Shown: positions 19,284 through 28,030 of the stretch, piece after piece
How positions within the stretch are numbered: the stretch's first letter is position 1
Layout of the letters: each line of letters begins with the position of its first letter
DNA from: Herbaspirillum sp. DW155
GTDB taxonomy: Bacteria > Pseudomonadota > Gammaproteobacteria > Burkholderiales > Burkholderiaceae_D
NCBI RefSeq assembly: GCF_037076565.1
Contig: NZ_AP029028.1
Coordinates: 2,046,001 to 2,110,000, forward strand
DNA: 64,000 nucleotides
Reading direction: 5' to 3'
Notes under the pieces: generated by a model
What the model was told of the DNA's origin: nothing
What the model saw: only the letters and a program-made list of their open reading frames with translations
The model's database searches: none
Program-made: the position numbers and the translations under genes

Positions 19284-20933
19284 ATGACTGCCGAAACCCT
19301 CCGCCCGACCATGCCTGAACAGCGCTTTTCAGGCCTGCCCTGGCTTCTTCTGGTGGCGGGACTGGCAGCGATGTACATTCCCAGCTTCGTCGACCTGTTC
19401 CATGGCGTCTGGGGTACCGAGCGCAATGCACACGGGCCTATCGTGCTTGCGGTGGCTTGCTGTTACATGTTCGTGCGGGTAAGACAGTTGCGGGAGGAGG
19501 GCCTGATCGAGCGCAAGCCGGCTCCGGTCCTCGGCGGCCTGTTCCTGTTGCTGGGACTGGCGTGCTTCGTACTGGGTCGGTCACAGACGGTTCTGTTCAT
19601 GGAGGCGGGCTCGCTGATCCCCATCCTGATCGGTATCGTGCTGCTGCAGTTTGGATTGCGTACCTGCCGCCGGCTGTGGTTCGCGTTTTTCTTCATGATG
19701 TTCATGGTGCCATTGCCGGCGTCGGTGGTGGACCTGTTGACCCAGCCGCTGAAGATCGGCGTGTCTTTCGCCTCCGAACTGATTCTGCGCGAGTTCGGTT
19801 ATCCGATTGCGCGTAGCGGCGTGATTCTCTACATCGGGCCATACCAGCTGCTGGTGGCAGATGCCTGCGCTGGCCTGAACTCGCTGTTTACGCTGGAAGC
19901 GCTTGGCTTGCTGTACATGAACCTGGTGCGTCACCAATCCCTGTTCCGCAATCTGGTGTTGGCCGTGCTGATCGTACCGATCTCCTTTACGGCCAATACC
20001 GTGCGGGTGATGGTGCTGGCGCTCATCACGTTCTATATGGGAGATGCAGCCGGGCAGGGCTTCTTGCACGGTTTCGCCGGGATGTTGCTGTTCCTGGTGG
20101 CCTTGGGCCTGATCATGGCGCTCGACGGGGCGCTGCGCTGGATCGCCGTACGGTATGCCCTCTGGCGCGGCGTAGCCGTACCTGAAGCCTTGCAGCGCCA
20201 GCGGGCGGGCGGGCCCCGTCCTGACGACAAGGCCAAGTTCACCATGAATCCCGGGCTGGCAACAGTCGTCGCGCTGCTCATGGTGGCCTCGGTCGGCGCG
20301 GTGCAATTGCTCATTCCACATGAGGTCAACGTCGTCAAGAAGGGCAAGTTCAATGACATCATTCCCTCCCGTTTTGGGGACTGGCATGAAGTCCCTTCTC
20401 CGTTCCTTCAAGTCACCGTCAACGTCGAGGATGGAACGGATCGCAGTTCGGATCAGCCCTACGACGACGTACTCGCCCGTACTTACGTCAACGGCGAGGG
20501 GCAGATGGTGATGCTGGCGTTGGCTTATGCGAGCGAGCAGACTCAGGACGTGAAGATCCATCTTCCGGAAGTGTGTTACGTCGCCCAGGGCTTCAGCCTG
20601 AAAGGCCAGAAACGATTGGCCTTGGAGATGCCGGGAGCAAAGAAAGGCGTGATGGGCTCGCAATTCATCGCGGCGCATCAGAACCGCGTGGAAGCGGTGA
20701 CCTATTGGGTGCGGATCGGTGACGGGTTCCCCAACGGCGGCCTCGCCGCGCGGCTGAAGATCTTTGAAGACGGCATGGCCGGACGTGTGTCGGACGGCAT
20801 TCTGGTCCGTGCCTCCACCTTGCTGGAAGAGAATGGCAGTCAATCCGAAGCCTTCAGTTTGCAGCATCGTTTCCTGGAAGACTTGCAGACCGCTGTGCGC
20901 GCGAGCAGTCCAGGTTTGCTCGTGCCGGTGTGA
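19284..20933 (+). CDS. epsH: Exosortase B fused to EpsI (XrtB-EpsI)
   Basis: 549 residues. The first ~300 are an eight-helix exosortase with the catalytic set Cys195 (DACAGLNS), Arg241 (NTVRVM) and His262 (LHGFAGM). From about residue 310 a periplasmic EpsI domain follows one membrane anchor (YVNGEGQMVMLALAY, HLPEVCYVAQGF). Exosortases process PEP-CTERM proteins at the inner membrane; the PEP-CTERM protein at 36963-37508 is the likely local substrate. EpsH and EpsI are separate genes in the founding cluster, so this is a fusion. Confidence 0.93.
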   Translation: MTAETLRPTMPEQRFSGLPWLLLVAGLAAMYIPSFVDLFHGVWGTERNAHGPIVLAVACCYMFVRVRQLREEGLIERKPAPVLGGLFLLLGLACFVLGRSQTVLFMEAGSLIPILIGIVLLQFGLRTCRRLWFAFFFMMFMVPLPASVVDLLTQPLKIGVSFASELILREFGYPIARSGVILYIGPYQLLVADACAGLNSLFTLEALGLLYMNLVRHQSLFRNLVLAVLIVPISFTANTVRVMVLALITFYMGDAAGQGFLHGFAGMLLFLVALGLIMALDGALRWIAVRYALWRGVAVPEALQRQRAGGPRPDDKAKFTMNPGLATVVALLMVASVGAVQLLIPHEVNVVKKGKFNDIIPSRFGDWHEVPSPFLQVTVNVEDGTDRSSDQPYDDVLARTYVNGEGQMVMLALAYASEQTQDVKIHLPEVCYVAQGFSLKGQKRLALEMPGAKKGVMGSQFIAAHQNRVEAVTYWVRIGDGFPNGGLAARLKIFEDGMAGRVSDGILVRASTLLEENGSQSEAFSLQHRFLEDLQTAVRASSPGLLVPV

Positions 20934-21016
20934 CGGTGCCATGAAGGTGATGCGGGTTCTTTCCGGGAAGTGTGCATGCGCCAGCCAAATGCCGGCGACA
21001 TGCCGAGGACAATGAT

Positions 21017-22411
21017 ATGAAAAAAAGTAATCTGGACTCATCACAGATGCTGGTGCTTGGCGCAGCCGTAATGGTGGCTGTGCTCATCGGGATGATCCTG
21101 CCCTTGGTGACGGGCTTGCTGGGCGACAGCTATGCACGCTTGGCTGCGGTGCCTGTCCTGTTCCTGCTGGCTGGCGTCTTTCTGTTCAACAAGCGGCTGC
21201 TGCTGCTTGTTGTGCTATTGCTGCGCGCCTCCGGTGACATCGTGCTTGAATCGACGCGGGTGGGCTCCACCGGGACGTCGGCGGGCCTGGGAGGCGCCAT
21301 CAATGCGTTGATCGTCCTCATCGCGCTGCTTTATTTCATTGAAAAGCCCAAGCTGTTGCCGCCCAAAGCTGCATTGGTCTGGCTCATCTTGCTGGTGGTG
21401 GAAATCGCAGGCCTGGTGGTATCGCCCAACGTGGCCAGCGGTATCAAGACCGTGCTGCCGATGTGTTCCTATTTTGCGGTATTCGTCTGTGCATTTTATG
21501 TCGTGCGCACACCGGAGGACTTCCGCTTCATGGTCCGCGTGATCATTGCTTCGTCAATTATTCCGGTCGTTTATGGCGTGATCAGTACGGGCCTCAACGC
21601 GGGCGGCGGTTTCAGCAATTTCCGTCTGCAGAGCACGTTTACGCATGCGAACATTTTTGCGTTTTATCTGACGCTGGTGATTTCCTTGGGCCTGTACGTA
21701 CTCAAGAGCCCGACATTCACCTTGAGCCCCGTAGAACGATATTGCTTCACGGGCTATGTGGGTCTGCTGTTCGTGATGCTGCTCTTGACGCAGACGCGTA
21801 GCGCATGGGTAGCATGTTTGGTTTTATTCGTGTTGTACGGTGCGCTGTTTGAACGGCGCTATCTCATCTACATTCTGGTTCTGTGCCTGCTTGCCTTGCT
21901 GGTGCCGAGCGTGCAGCAGCGCCTGCTTGATCTGGACGCAGGCAATACAGTCAGTGGCTACGGTCGCCTCAATTCATTCGCATGGCGAGTTTATTTGTGG
22001 CAGTCCGCCCTGAACTGGATGGCTGCTACCCACTATCTGATGGGCTACGGCGTTGAGTCATTCGGGTATTACGCCAACGTGTTCTTCCCCTTGGCAGGCA
22101 ACGTCGAGTGGAAGGCGCATAACGTGTTTGTGCAACTCTTCTTCGACGTCGGATTCGTTGGTCTGGTGGCGTATCTGGCCGTGTTCTACCAGTGTTTCCG
22201 TGTGCTGTTGAAGCTCTATCCTAAAGATCGCCTGGCTGGCGGCATCCTGATCTGTGCGCTGGTGCAGTACCTGATCGTATCGGCTTCGGACAATATGTTG
22301 AGTTATCTGGCCTTTAACTGGTATTTCTGGATCGCGATGGGAATGGGCTGGTCGCTCTATCTGAATATGGATGCCAGCCCCCAAAAAACCATTGGGGGCA
22401 ACGCGCGATGA
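21017..22411 (+). CDS. O-antigen ligase / Wzy-type polymerase
   Basis: 464 residues with about 10-12 membrane helices. A large periplasmic loop carries conserved-looking residues (YGRLNSFAWRVYLW...LMGYGVESFGYYANVFF...EWKAHNVFVQLFFDVG), as in the Wzy_C/O-antigen ligase family. It likely polymerises or ligates EPS repeat units. It starts at the Met of MKKSNLD, just after a GGACAATGATATG context, and ends the forward eps operon before a reverse-strand gene. Confidence 0.85.
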   Translation: MKKSNLDSSQMLVLGAAVMVAVLIGMILPLVTGLLGDSYARLAAVPVLFLLAGVFLFNKRLLLLVVLLLRASGDIVLESTRVGSTGTSAGLGGAINALIVLIALLYFIEKPKLLPPKAALVWLILLVVEIAGLVVSPNVASGIKTVLPMCSYFAVFVCAFYVVRTPEDFRFMVRVIIASSIIPVVYGVISTGLNAGGGFSNFRLQSTFTHANIFAFYLTLVISLGLYVLKSPTFTLSPVERYCFTGYVGLLFVMLLLTQTRSAWVACLVLFVLYGALFERRYLIYILVLCLLALLVPSVQQRLLDLDAGNTVSGYGRLNSFAWRVYLWQSALNWMAATHYLMGYGVESFGYYANVFFPLAGNVEWKAHNVFVQLFFDVGFVGLVAYLAVFYQCFRVLLKLYPKDRLAGGILICALVQYLIVSASDNMLSYLAFNWYFWIAMGMGWSLYLNMDASPQKTIGGNAR

Positions 22412-22448
22412 TGAACTTGCACCTGCGGAAAAAATGCTGATTTGTATT

Positions 22449-22475
22449 GACGCCTCTACCCGGAGGCAGAGGCGT
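22449..22475. terminator. Hairpin between convergent genes
   Basis: CGCCTCT and AGAGGCG form a stem around a GC-rich loop between the end of the polymerase gene and the convergent secreted-protein gene. The T-run is poor on either side, so termination is plausible only. Confidence 0.4.
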
Positions 22476-22494
22476 TAAGAGGCAGCGTCAGCGA

Positions 22495-23898
22495 TTAATC
22501 GGCCTTGAGCAGTTCGGCGCCAACAGAAGAGTTTGCGCCGCCACTTTGAGCATAAATAATCAGCTGTGGCGTATTCGCGGTCCAGGAAAACACGGTGCTT
22601 TGACCATTGCCGAGATAGCCGCTGTCGGTGACGACTTTGCCGATTAACTTGTCGTAGATGGTCAACCGCAGTTTTGCACCTCCGGTGGTCCGGGCAGTCA
22701 GCTTGTAATTCTTGCCGATGACCGGCTTGGCCCAGTTGACGGCCTGCATGCCTCGATTTGAGTAGTTGACCGCAACCGTATTGGAACTGCTGTCGCTGAA
22801 GACCACGGCTTGGTCCCATGAGCTGAATTTGGCTTGGCCGCTACCTGACTGTATCGTCCATGCCCCTCGCATTGATAGCAGGTTGAGGTTTTGGTTGGGC
22901 GTGAAAGGTTTGCCGTTGCCATCGACCCATCCGCTGGCGCCGGTCACGCGACGCAGGGCCGCCCGAATGGTTTGCAATTCATTTCCCACGACGGCATTCC
23001 AACCGTTGGGGGCAGGATTGGCGGCAGATCCAATCTCCGCGTAAATGGCAAAGGGTGTGCCGCGATTGGCATCGACAACATAGGCGCCATAACGCTTGAG
23101 CGTTTCTGCGATGCGGCGCAACTCCTCGTTCGTGATCTTGCTGGTGTCGAATGAGGGAGGGAGCATCATCAATGCACCCTCAGGGATTGTGCCGGTATTG
23201 AGTGCTTTGGCATGGGCGTCGGCTGATGTGGACGGGAAGACGTATGCCGGATCGGCAGCCAGGGCATTGAAGGTCAGCGACATGCCCAGAGCATGCGGGT
23301 AATAGGCAGGCTTTGCTGCAGCTTCATGAGTGCGGATCAGTCCTGCTCCTGCTGGAATTCCGGTCGCGCGTGCGCCCTGATAGTAGTGCGCCGGGTCTGG
23401 CCAGCCGCTGCCATTGAGCTTGGTCCAGGCATAAAGCCGTGCGGTCCATTTGCCGTCCTGTTGAGCCAGGCCCCAGAAGGAATGAATGATACCGGTGCTT
23501 GGATCGACGATATCTGCATGGGCATCGCCTCCCGGGGCGGGAGTAGTCGCAGCGGGCCAATGCGGGATGGTGATGTCGTGGAATGTCTCCTCGTCGGCGA
23601 TCTTCAAACTATTGCTGCCGGTTGGGCCTGTGACGGTGACCGGTGGATCGTTCGGAGTCGCCAGAAAAATACCGGTTGAGTAGGCGCCGTTGGTGACGAG
23701 CGGATAGTAGTCGGAAGTCGGGATTACATCATTTGAGAAAGTCGGATTAATGGGTCTGCTGTTCCATAGTGAATCCGCTGCAAAAGGTTTGAGGTAGGTG
23801 CCCCATTCTTCGGCCCAGCCCGGCATGCATGTCAAGGCGGAGCAACTCAGGACCAGGCAAAGCTTGGCGTGGCGTATCGTGCGAGATTTTCGTTGCAT
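22495..23898 (-). CDS. Secreted protein of unknown function
   Basis: 467 residues with a signal peptide (hydrophobic LCLVLSCSALTCMPGWA, cleavage before EEWG). A large mature domain is rich in Trp, Gly and Asn (WNSRPINPTF, HDITIPHWPA, YYPHALGMSLTF). A C-terminal beta-rich segment from about residue 345 resembles a carbohydrate-binding module (NYSNRGMQAVNWAKPVIGKNYKLTARTT-type). I do not recognise the catalytic family. Its location inside the EPS cluster but on the opposite strand suggests an extracellular enzyme or binder acting on the polysaccharide. The ATG at 23898 follows AGGAAA by 7 nt. Confidence 0.7.
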   Translation of the reverse strand: MQRKSRTIRHAKLCLVLSCSALTCMPGWAEEWGTYLKPFAADSLWNSRPINPTFSNDVIPTSDYYPLVTNGAYSTGIFLATPNDPPVTVTGPTGSNSLKIADEETFHDITIPHWPAATTPAPGGDAHADIVDPSTGIIHSFWGLAQQDGKWTARLYAWTKLNGSGWPDPAHYYQGARATGIPAGAGLIRTHEAAAKPAYYPHALGMSLTFNALAADPAYVFPSTSADAHAKALNTGTIPEGALMMLPPSFDTSKITNEELRRIAETLKRYGAYVVDANRGTPFAIYAEIGSAANPAPNGWNAVVGNELQTIRAALRRVTGASGWVDGNGKPFTPNQNLNLLSMRGAWTIQSGSGQAKFSSWDQAVVFSDSSSNTVAVNYSNRGMQAVNWAKPVIGKNYKLTARTTGGAKLRLTIYDKLIGKVVTDSGYLGNGQSTVFSWTANTPQLIIYAQSGGANSSVGAELLKAD

Positions 23899-24396
23899 GA
23901 GCAATTTCCTGTAACGGTGAAGAGATGGTTCGACTGGAAGCCCGTAGGAATCAAGCGAACCATGAGTCAGATAGAGGACATGGTGATCGGTTCGCTATAC
24001 CGCTCAAGTATAGCGAGCTTTTATCAAGAAAAGAGAAGACGGAAAGCCGTTTGGATAGACCGGATTCCTTACAGGTTTTTGCCTCGGAGCAAGGTTTAAA
24101 AGGAACGTAATAAATATTGTGCAAGTGCAGCAAAAATGGCGATGGGTTGTCGCATAATGCCAAAGTGCACAGTTTTCACAGGAAGGTGTCTGCGTTTTCA
24201 TGATGCTGCGAAGCAATATAAATTATTGAATATTGTTTTGTGCTCCGCGTAGGGCGATATGGTTGAAATTCTATGGAATTGCGCGCCGCCAGTTGGTCGC
24301 GAAAGAATGCGAGCTGGTAATGCCATCTGACTGCGCGGCAAGCCGTTGAGACGACTAACGATAAAAATCCTTGATCCGAAAAAGGAAACAGAAACG
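23899..24396. other. Divergent intergenic region
   Basis: 498 AT-rich bp between the secreted protein and a glycosyltransferase. Only short, unsupported frames are present. It must contain divergent promoters; none is clear enough to mark. Confidence 0.4.
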
Positions 24397-25590
24397 ATGA
24401 TGTTCACCTTACTACTGCAAACAATCTTGATCCTGGCGCTCCTGGTACTGGCCATTCCGGTGGCCATCCTGTTGCTGCAGGTACTGGCTGCGCGCTTTGC
24501 CCGGACGCGTGCCACACCATTGAGTGCTGCGCGCCCCCGTGTTGCCGTGCTGATGCCGGCGCATAACGAAGCGGGTGGTATTTCCGAGGTGATCGCCGGA
24601 GTCAAGGCGCAGTTGCTCGCAGGCGATCGTCTCCTGGTGGTCGCCGACAACTGTTCTGACGCCACGGCCAAGCTGGCGCGGGAAGCAGGAGCAGAGGTCA
24701 CCGAACGTTTCCATGAACAATTGCGGGGAAAGGGCTATGCGCTGGACCACGGTGTGCGAGAGCTTGCGCAGGATCCGCCTGAAGTACTCATCATCGTCGA
24801 TGCGGATTGCTACCTGGGCCCCGATGCGCTCGACAAGGTGAGCCGCGCTTGCCTGGAATCGGGGCGTCCGGTGCAGGCGCTGTACCTGATGCATGCGCCA
24901 GAGCAATCCAGCCCGATGCGCAGAATCGCCGAGTTTGCCTGGCTGGTAAAGAACCACGTTCGTCCCCTGGGTTTCCAGCGTCTGGCGCAACCCTGCCAGC
25001 TTATGGGCACCGGGATGGCCTTTCGCTGGGAGCAGATCCGCCAGGTGGACCTGGCTACCGGTCACATCGTCGAAGACATGAAGCTCGGTGTGGATTCGGC
25101 CACCGCCGGTCAACCACCGCAATTCTGTCCTGAGGCGATGGTCTACAGTTTCTTTCCGACCAGCGACAGTGGCGTCACCACACAGCGCACCCGCTGGGAG
25201 CATGGCCACCTGAGCGTCATCCAGAGTTACGTGCCGCGCCTGCTGTTGCTTTCGCTTAAGCTGCGCAACGCGGCACTTGCCGCGATGGCGCTGGACTTGT
25301 GCGTTCCGCCGTTGGCCTTGCTGGTGATGCTCACGGGGGCTGCCTGGGTGGCGACGCTGCTGACTGCCGTGGCCTTCGGTTTGTCGCTGCCGTTTGTCCT
25401 GGCGACGCTGCTGGTGATTGCGCTGGCTTGCGCAGTCTTGCTGGCCTGGGCTGGATTTGCCCGTGGCGTGATCAACCTGGGGCAACTGCTGGGTGCATTT
25501 GGCTACGTCGCGCGCAAGATTCCGCTGTATTTCAAATTCCTTTTCAATCGCCAGGTAGAGTGGGTGAGGTCCAAACGTGACTCTGAATGA
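24397..25590 (+). CDS. Family 2 glycosyltransferase (membrane, processive-type motifs)
   Basis: 397 residues. One N-terminal membrane helix precedes a GT2 domain with the four usual acidic/processive motifs: ADNCSD (83-88), DAD (135-137), VEDMKLG, and QRTRWEHG. Two to three C-terminal helices follow. Such enzymes add sugars from nucleotide donors to lipid-linked acceptors at the cytoplasmic face. Its stop overlaps the start of the next gene by 14 bp, so the two are translationally coupled. Confidence 0.85.
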   Translation: MMFTLLLQTILILALLVLAIPVAILLLQVLAARFARTRATPLSAARPRVAVLMPAHNEAGGISEVIAGVKAQLLAGDRLLVVADNCSDATAKLAREAGAEVTERFHEQLRGKGYALDHGVRELAQDPPEVLIIVDADCYLGPDALDKVSRACLESGRPVQALYLMHAPEQSSPMRRIAEFAWLVKNHVRPLGFQRLAQPCQLMGTGMAFRWEQIRQVDLATGHIVEDMKLGVDSATAGQPPQFCPEAMVYSFFPTSDSGVTTQRTRWEHGHLSVIQSYVPRLLLLSLKLRNAALAAMALDLCVPPLALLVMLTGAAWVATLLTAVAFGLSLPFVLATLLVIALACAVLLAWAGFARGVINLGQLLGAFGYVARKIPLYFKFLFNRQVEWVRSKRDSE

Positions 25591-26761
25591 CAATATCCTC
25601 GTGGAACCAGCTTCGGCTGCCGTGAGCCGGCCGGCCTTGACCAACCCGGGTCCGGATTTTTCTCGCGATGTCTACTGCATCCTTGGTTTGCCATTTGACC
25701 TGGTGAACTTGCAGCAGGCCACCGCTCGTATGCACCAGGCTGCCAGGGAGCGTCGGCGCTGTTTTCTGTCCACCCCCAATCTGAACTTCGTCATTGCGTG
25801 TCTGAAGGATCGTCAATTCCGTTCTACCGTCATCCAGAGCAATCTGTCGGTGATCGATGGCATGCCTATCGTCTGGATCGCACGCGCGCTGGGTCTGCCA
25901 TTCACCGAACGGGTCTCTGGTTCGACCTTGTTCGATTCGCTGCGGATGACGGCAGGCAAGAATGGTGTTGATCCCATGCGCATCTATTTCTTTGGCGGCT
26001 TGCCCGGCGTGGGTCAGCAAGCCTGCGAAAAGATCAATGCAGACAAGGGCGGTATGCTGGCCGTCGGGTACGAGACACCGGGGTTCGGCAGTGTCGAGGA
26101 AATGAGCACGCCCGAGACCATCAGGCGCATCAATGACAGCCATCCGGATTTCCTCGTGGTGGCACTCAATGCCAAGAAGGGGCAGGAATGGGTCCAGCGC
26201 AATCGTGATGATCTGGATGTCGCGCTGATGGGGCATCTTGGTGCGGTGATCAATTTCGTAGCCGGTACCGTTTCGCGTGCTCCGCGCTGGGTGCAGAAGT
26301 CGGGCCTTGAATGGGCCTGGCGGATCAAGGAAGAGCCGGCGCTGTGGCGACGTTACTGGAACGATGGGCGCACCCTGCTGCAATTGCTGGCTACGGTTGT
26401 GCTGCCTGGCGCACTGGCAGCCCGCCGTCATTCGGTCAGCGCTGCCCGCTACGATGCAGCGCAGGTGGACGTCCGTCTTGAATCCGATCGCGCGCAACTC
26501 GTCCTGGGCGGTGCGATCGGCAAGCCCAACATCGATCGCTTGCGATCCGCATTGGCGCAGGTGTGGGCAAAGGGCGCTCCCGTCGCGGTGGAGTGCAGTG
26601 CACTCGACCATGTGGACAGCGCTGCCTTGGGGACATTGATCCTGCTCTACGGCGCGTGCGCTGCCACCCAGCGTCCGTGGACCGTGACCGGCGTATCACC
26701 CGTTGTGCGCCGACAGTTCGAGCTGCATTGCGCACAGTATTTGCTTGAGCCTTTACAGTAA
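25577..26761 (+). CDS. WecG/TagA-family glycosyltransferase with C-terminal STAS domain
   Basis: 394 residues. Residues about 30-275 are a GT26 (WecG/TagA/CpsF) domain, with FLSTPNLNFVIACLKD, VIDGMPIVWIARALG, FFGGLPGVG and LDVALMGHLGAVINFVAGT, and a PRWVQKSGLEWAWR segment. The last ~90 residues (VDVRLESDRAQLVLGGAIG...VECSALDHVDSAALGTLILLYGA) form a STAS/anti-anti-sigma-like domain with a potential phospho-Ser in HVDSAALG. GT26 enzymes normally end without such a domain. This suggests control by partner binding or phosphorylation, which is inference. Confidence 0.85.
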   Translation: MTLNDNILVEPASAAVSRPALTNPGPDFSRDVYCILGLPFDLVNLQQATARMHQAARERRRCFLSTPNLNFVIACLKDRQFRSTVIQSNLSVIDGMPIVWIARALGLPFTERVSGSTLFDSLRMTAGKNGVDPMRIYFFGGLPGVGQQACEKINADKGGMLAVGYETPGFGSVEEMSTPETIRRINDSHPDFLVVALNAKKGQEWVQRNRDDLDVALMGHLGAVINFVAGTVSRAPRWVQKSGLEWAWRIKEEPALWRRYWNDGRTLLQLLATVVLPGALAARRHSVSAARYDAAQVDVRLESDRAQLVLGGAIGKPNIDRLRSALAQVWAKGAPVAVECSALDHVDSAALGTLILLYGACAATQRPWTVTGVSPVVRRQFELHCAQYLLEPLQ

Positions 26762-26884
26762 AGAAAACAAGTGGCATCGGCAGGCTCAGCCGGATTGGAC
26801 GCGGATGGCGATCCGAATCGCCGATCATTGATCAGCGCCCCGGAGGAGTTTTCGCAAATCTTCGTATGACAAGAAAGGCATAAC

Positions 26885-28030
26885 ATGAAAGCGATGATTC
26901 TGGCAGCGGGCAAGGGGACCCGCGTTCGTCCCCTGACCTATGCGCTGCCCAAACCGATGATTCCCATCCTGGGCAAGCCAGTGATGGAATATCTCATTGA
27001 GCACCTGGTGAAGTTCGGCATCCAGGACATCATGGTCAACGTCAGCTATCTGCATGACCGCATCGAGAATTATTTTGGTGAAGGCCAGCGCTTCGGCGCG
27101 CGCATCGGCTATTCCTTCGAAGGCTATGTGGATGACGATGGTCAGGTCTTTCCCGATCCGATCGGCTCGGCCGGCGGCATGAAGAAAATCCAGGAATTCG
27201 GCGGCTTCTTTGATGAAACCACGCTGGTCATCTGCGGCGACGCCCTGATCGATCTGGACATCCATTCCGCCTTGTTCGAGCACCGCCGCAAGGGCGCTCT
27301 GGTGAGCGTCATCACCAAGGAAGTCCCGATGGAGCAGGTCTCCAGCTACGGTATCGTGGTGGCCGAGAAAGATGGCAAGGTCAAGTCCTTCCAGGAGAAG
27401 CCCAAGCAGGAGGAGGCTCTCTCCAATCTGGCCAGCACCGGCATCTACATCATGGAGCCGGCCGCGCTGGATCTGATTCCCAAGGACAAGTTCTTCGACA
27501 TCGGTTCGGACCTGTTCCCGCTGCTGGTGGAAAAGCAATTGCCTTTCTATGCGCAGAAGCGTTTCTTCAACTGGATCGATATCGGTAACGTCACCGACTT
27601 CTGGTCGGTGCTGCAGAGCGTGCTCAAGGGCGAGGTGGCGCAGATGTACGTGCCCGGTACGCAAATTCAGGAAGGCGTCTGGGTCGGTTTGAATACGCGT
27701 ATCGAGTGGGAAGGTACGACCATCGAAGGGCCCGTCTACATCGGTGCGGGTTCGCACGTAGAAGCCGGGGCAACCATTGTCGGTCCGGCCTGGATAGGGC
27801 ATGGCAGCCATATCTGCAGCGGTGCAAAAGTCATTCGGAGTGTACTGTTCGAGTATACTCGCGTGGCCAAGGAAACCGTCTTTGAAAACAGTGTCGTTTA
27901 TGGCGCTTACAGCGTCACCCATGAGGGTGAGATGAAACACACCTCCGAACAAACAGACGCGCAATGGAACGATGCACGGGATCGCCGTCTCAAACCGCGC
28001 GGGACACATCAGGAAATCAGGAGTGCTTAA
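26885..28030 (+). CDS. Sugar-nucleotide pyrophosphorylase with hexapeptide repeats
   Basis: 381 residues. The N-terminal nucleotidyltransferase fold opens MKAMILAAGKGTRVRPLT and has metal/substrate residues in ICGDALIDLD. A C-terminal left-handed beta-helix (about 255-345: GVWVGLNTRIEW, GPVYIGAGSHVEAGATIVGPAWIGHGSHI) follows. It resembles eukaryote-like mannose-1-phosphate guanylyltransferases or glucose-1-phosphate enzymes; the exact sugar is unclear. Its stop shares bases with the manC start (TAATG). Confidence 0.82.
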   Translation: MKAMILAAGKGTRVRPLTYALPKPMIPILGKPVMEYLIEHLVKFGIQDIMVNVSYLHDRIENYFGEGQRFGARIGYSFEGYVDDDGQVFPDPIGSAGGMKKIQEFGGFFDETTLVICGDALIDLDIHSALFEHRRKGALVSVITKEVPMEQVSSYGIVVAEKDGKVKSFQEKPKQEEALSNLASTGIYIMEPAALDLIPKDKFFDIGSDLFPLLVEKQLPFYAQKRFFNWIDIGNVTDFWSVLQSVLKGEVAQMYVPGTQIQEGVWVGLNTRIEWEGTTIEGPVYIGAGSHVEAGATIVGPAWIGHGSHICSGAKVIRSVLFEYTRVAKETVFENSVVYGAYSVTHEGEMKHTSEQTDAQWNDARDRRLKPRGTHQEIRSA

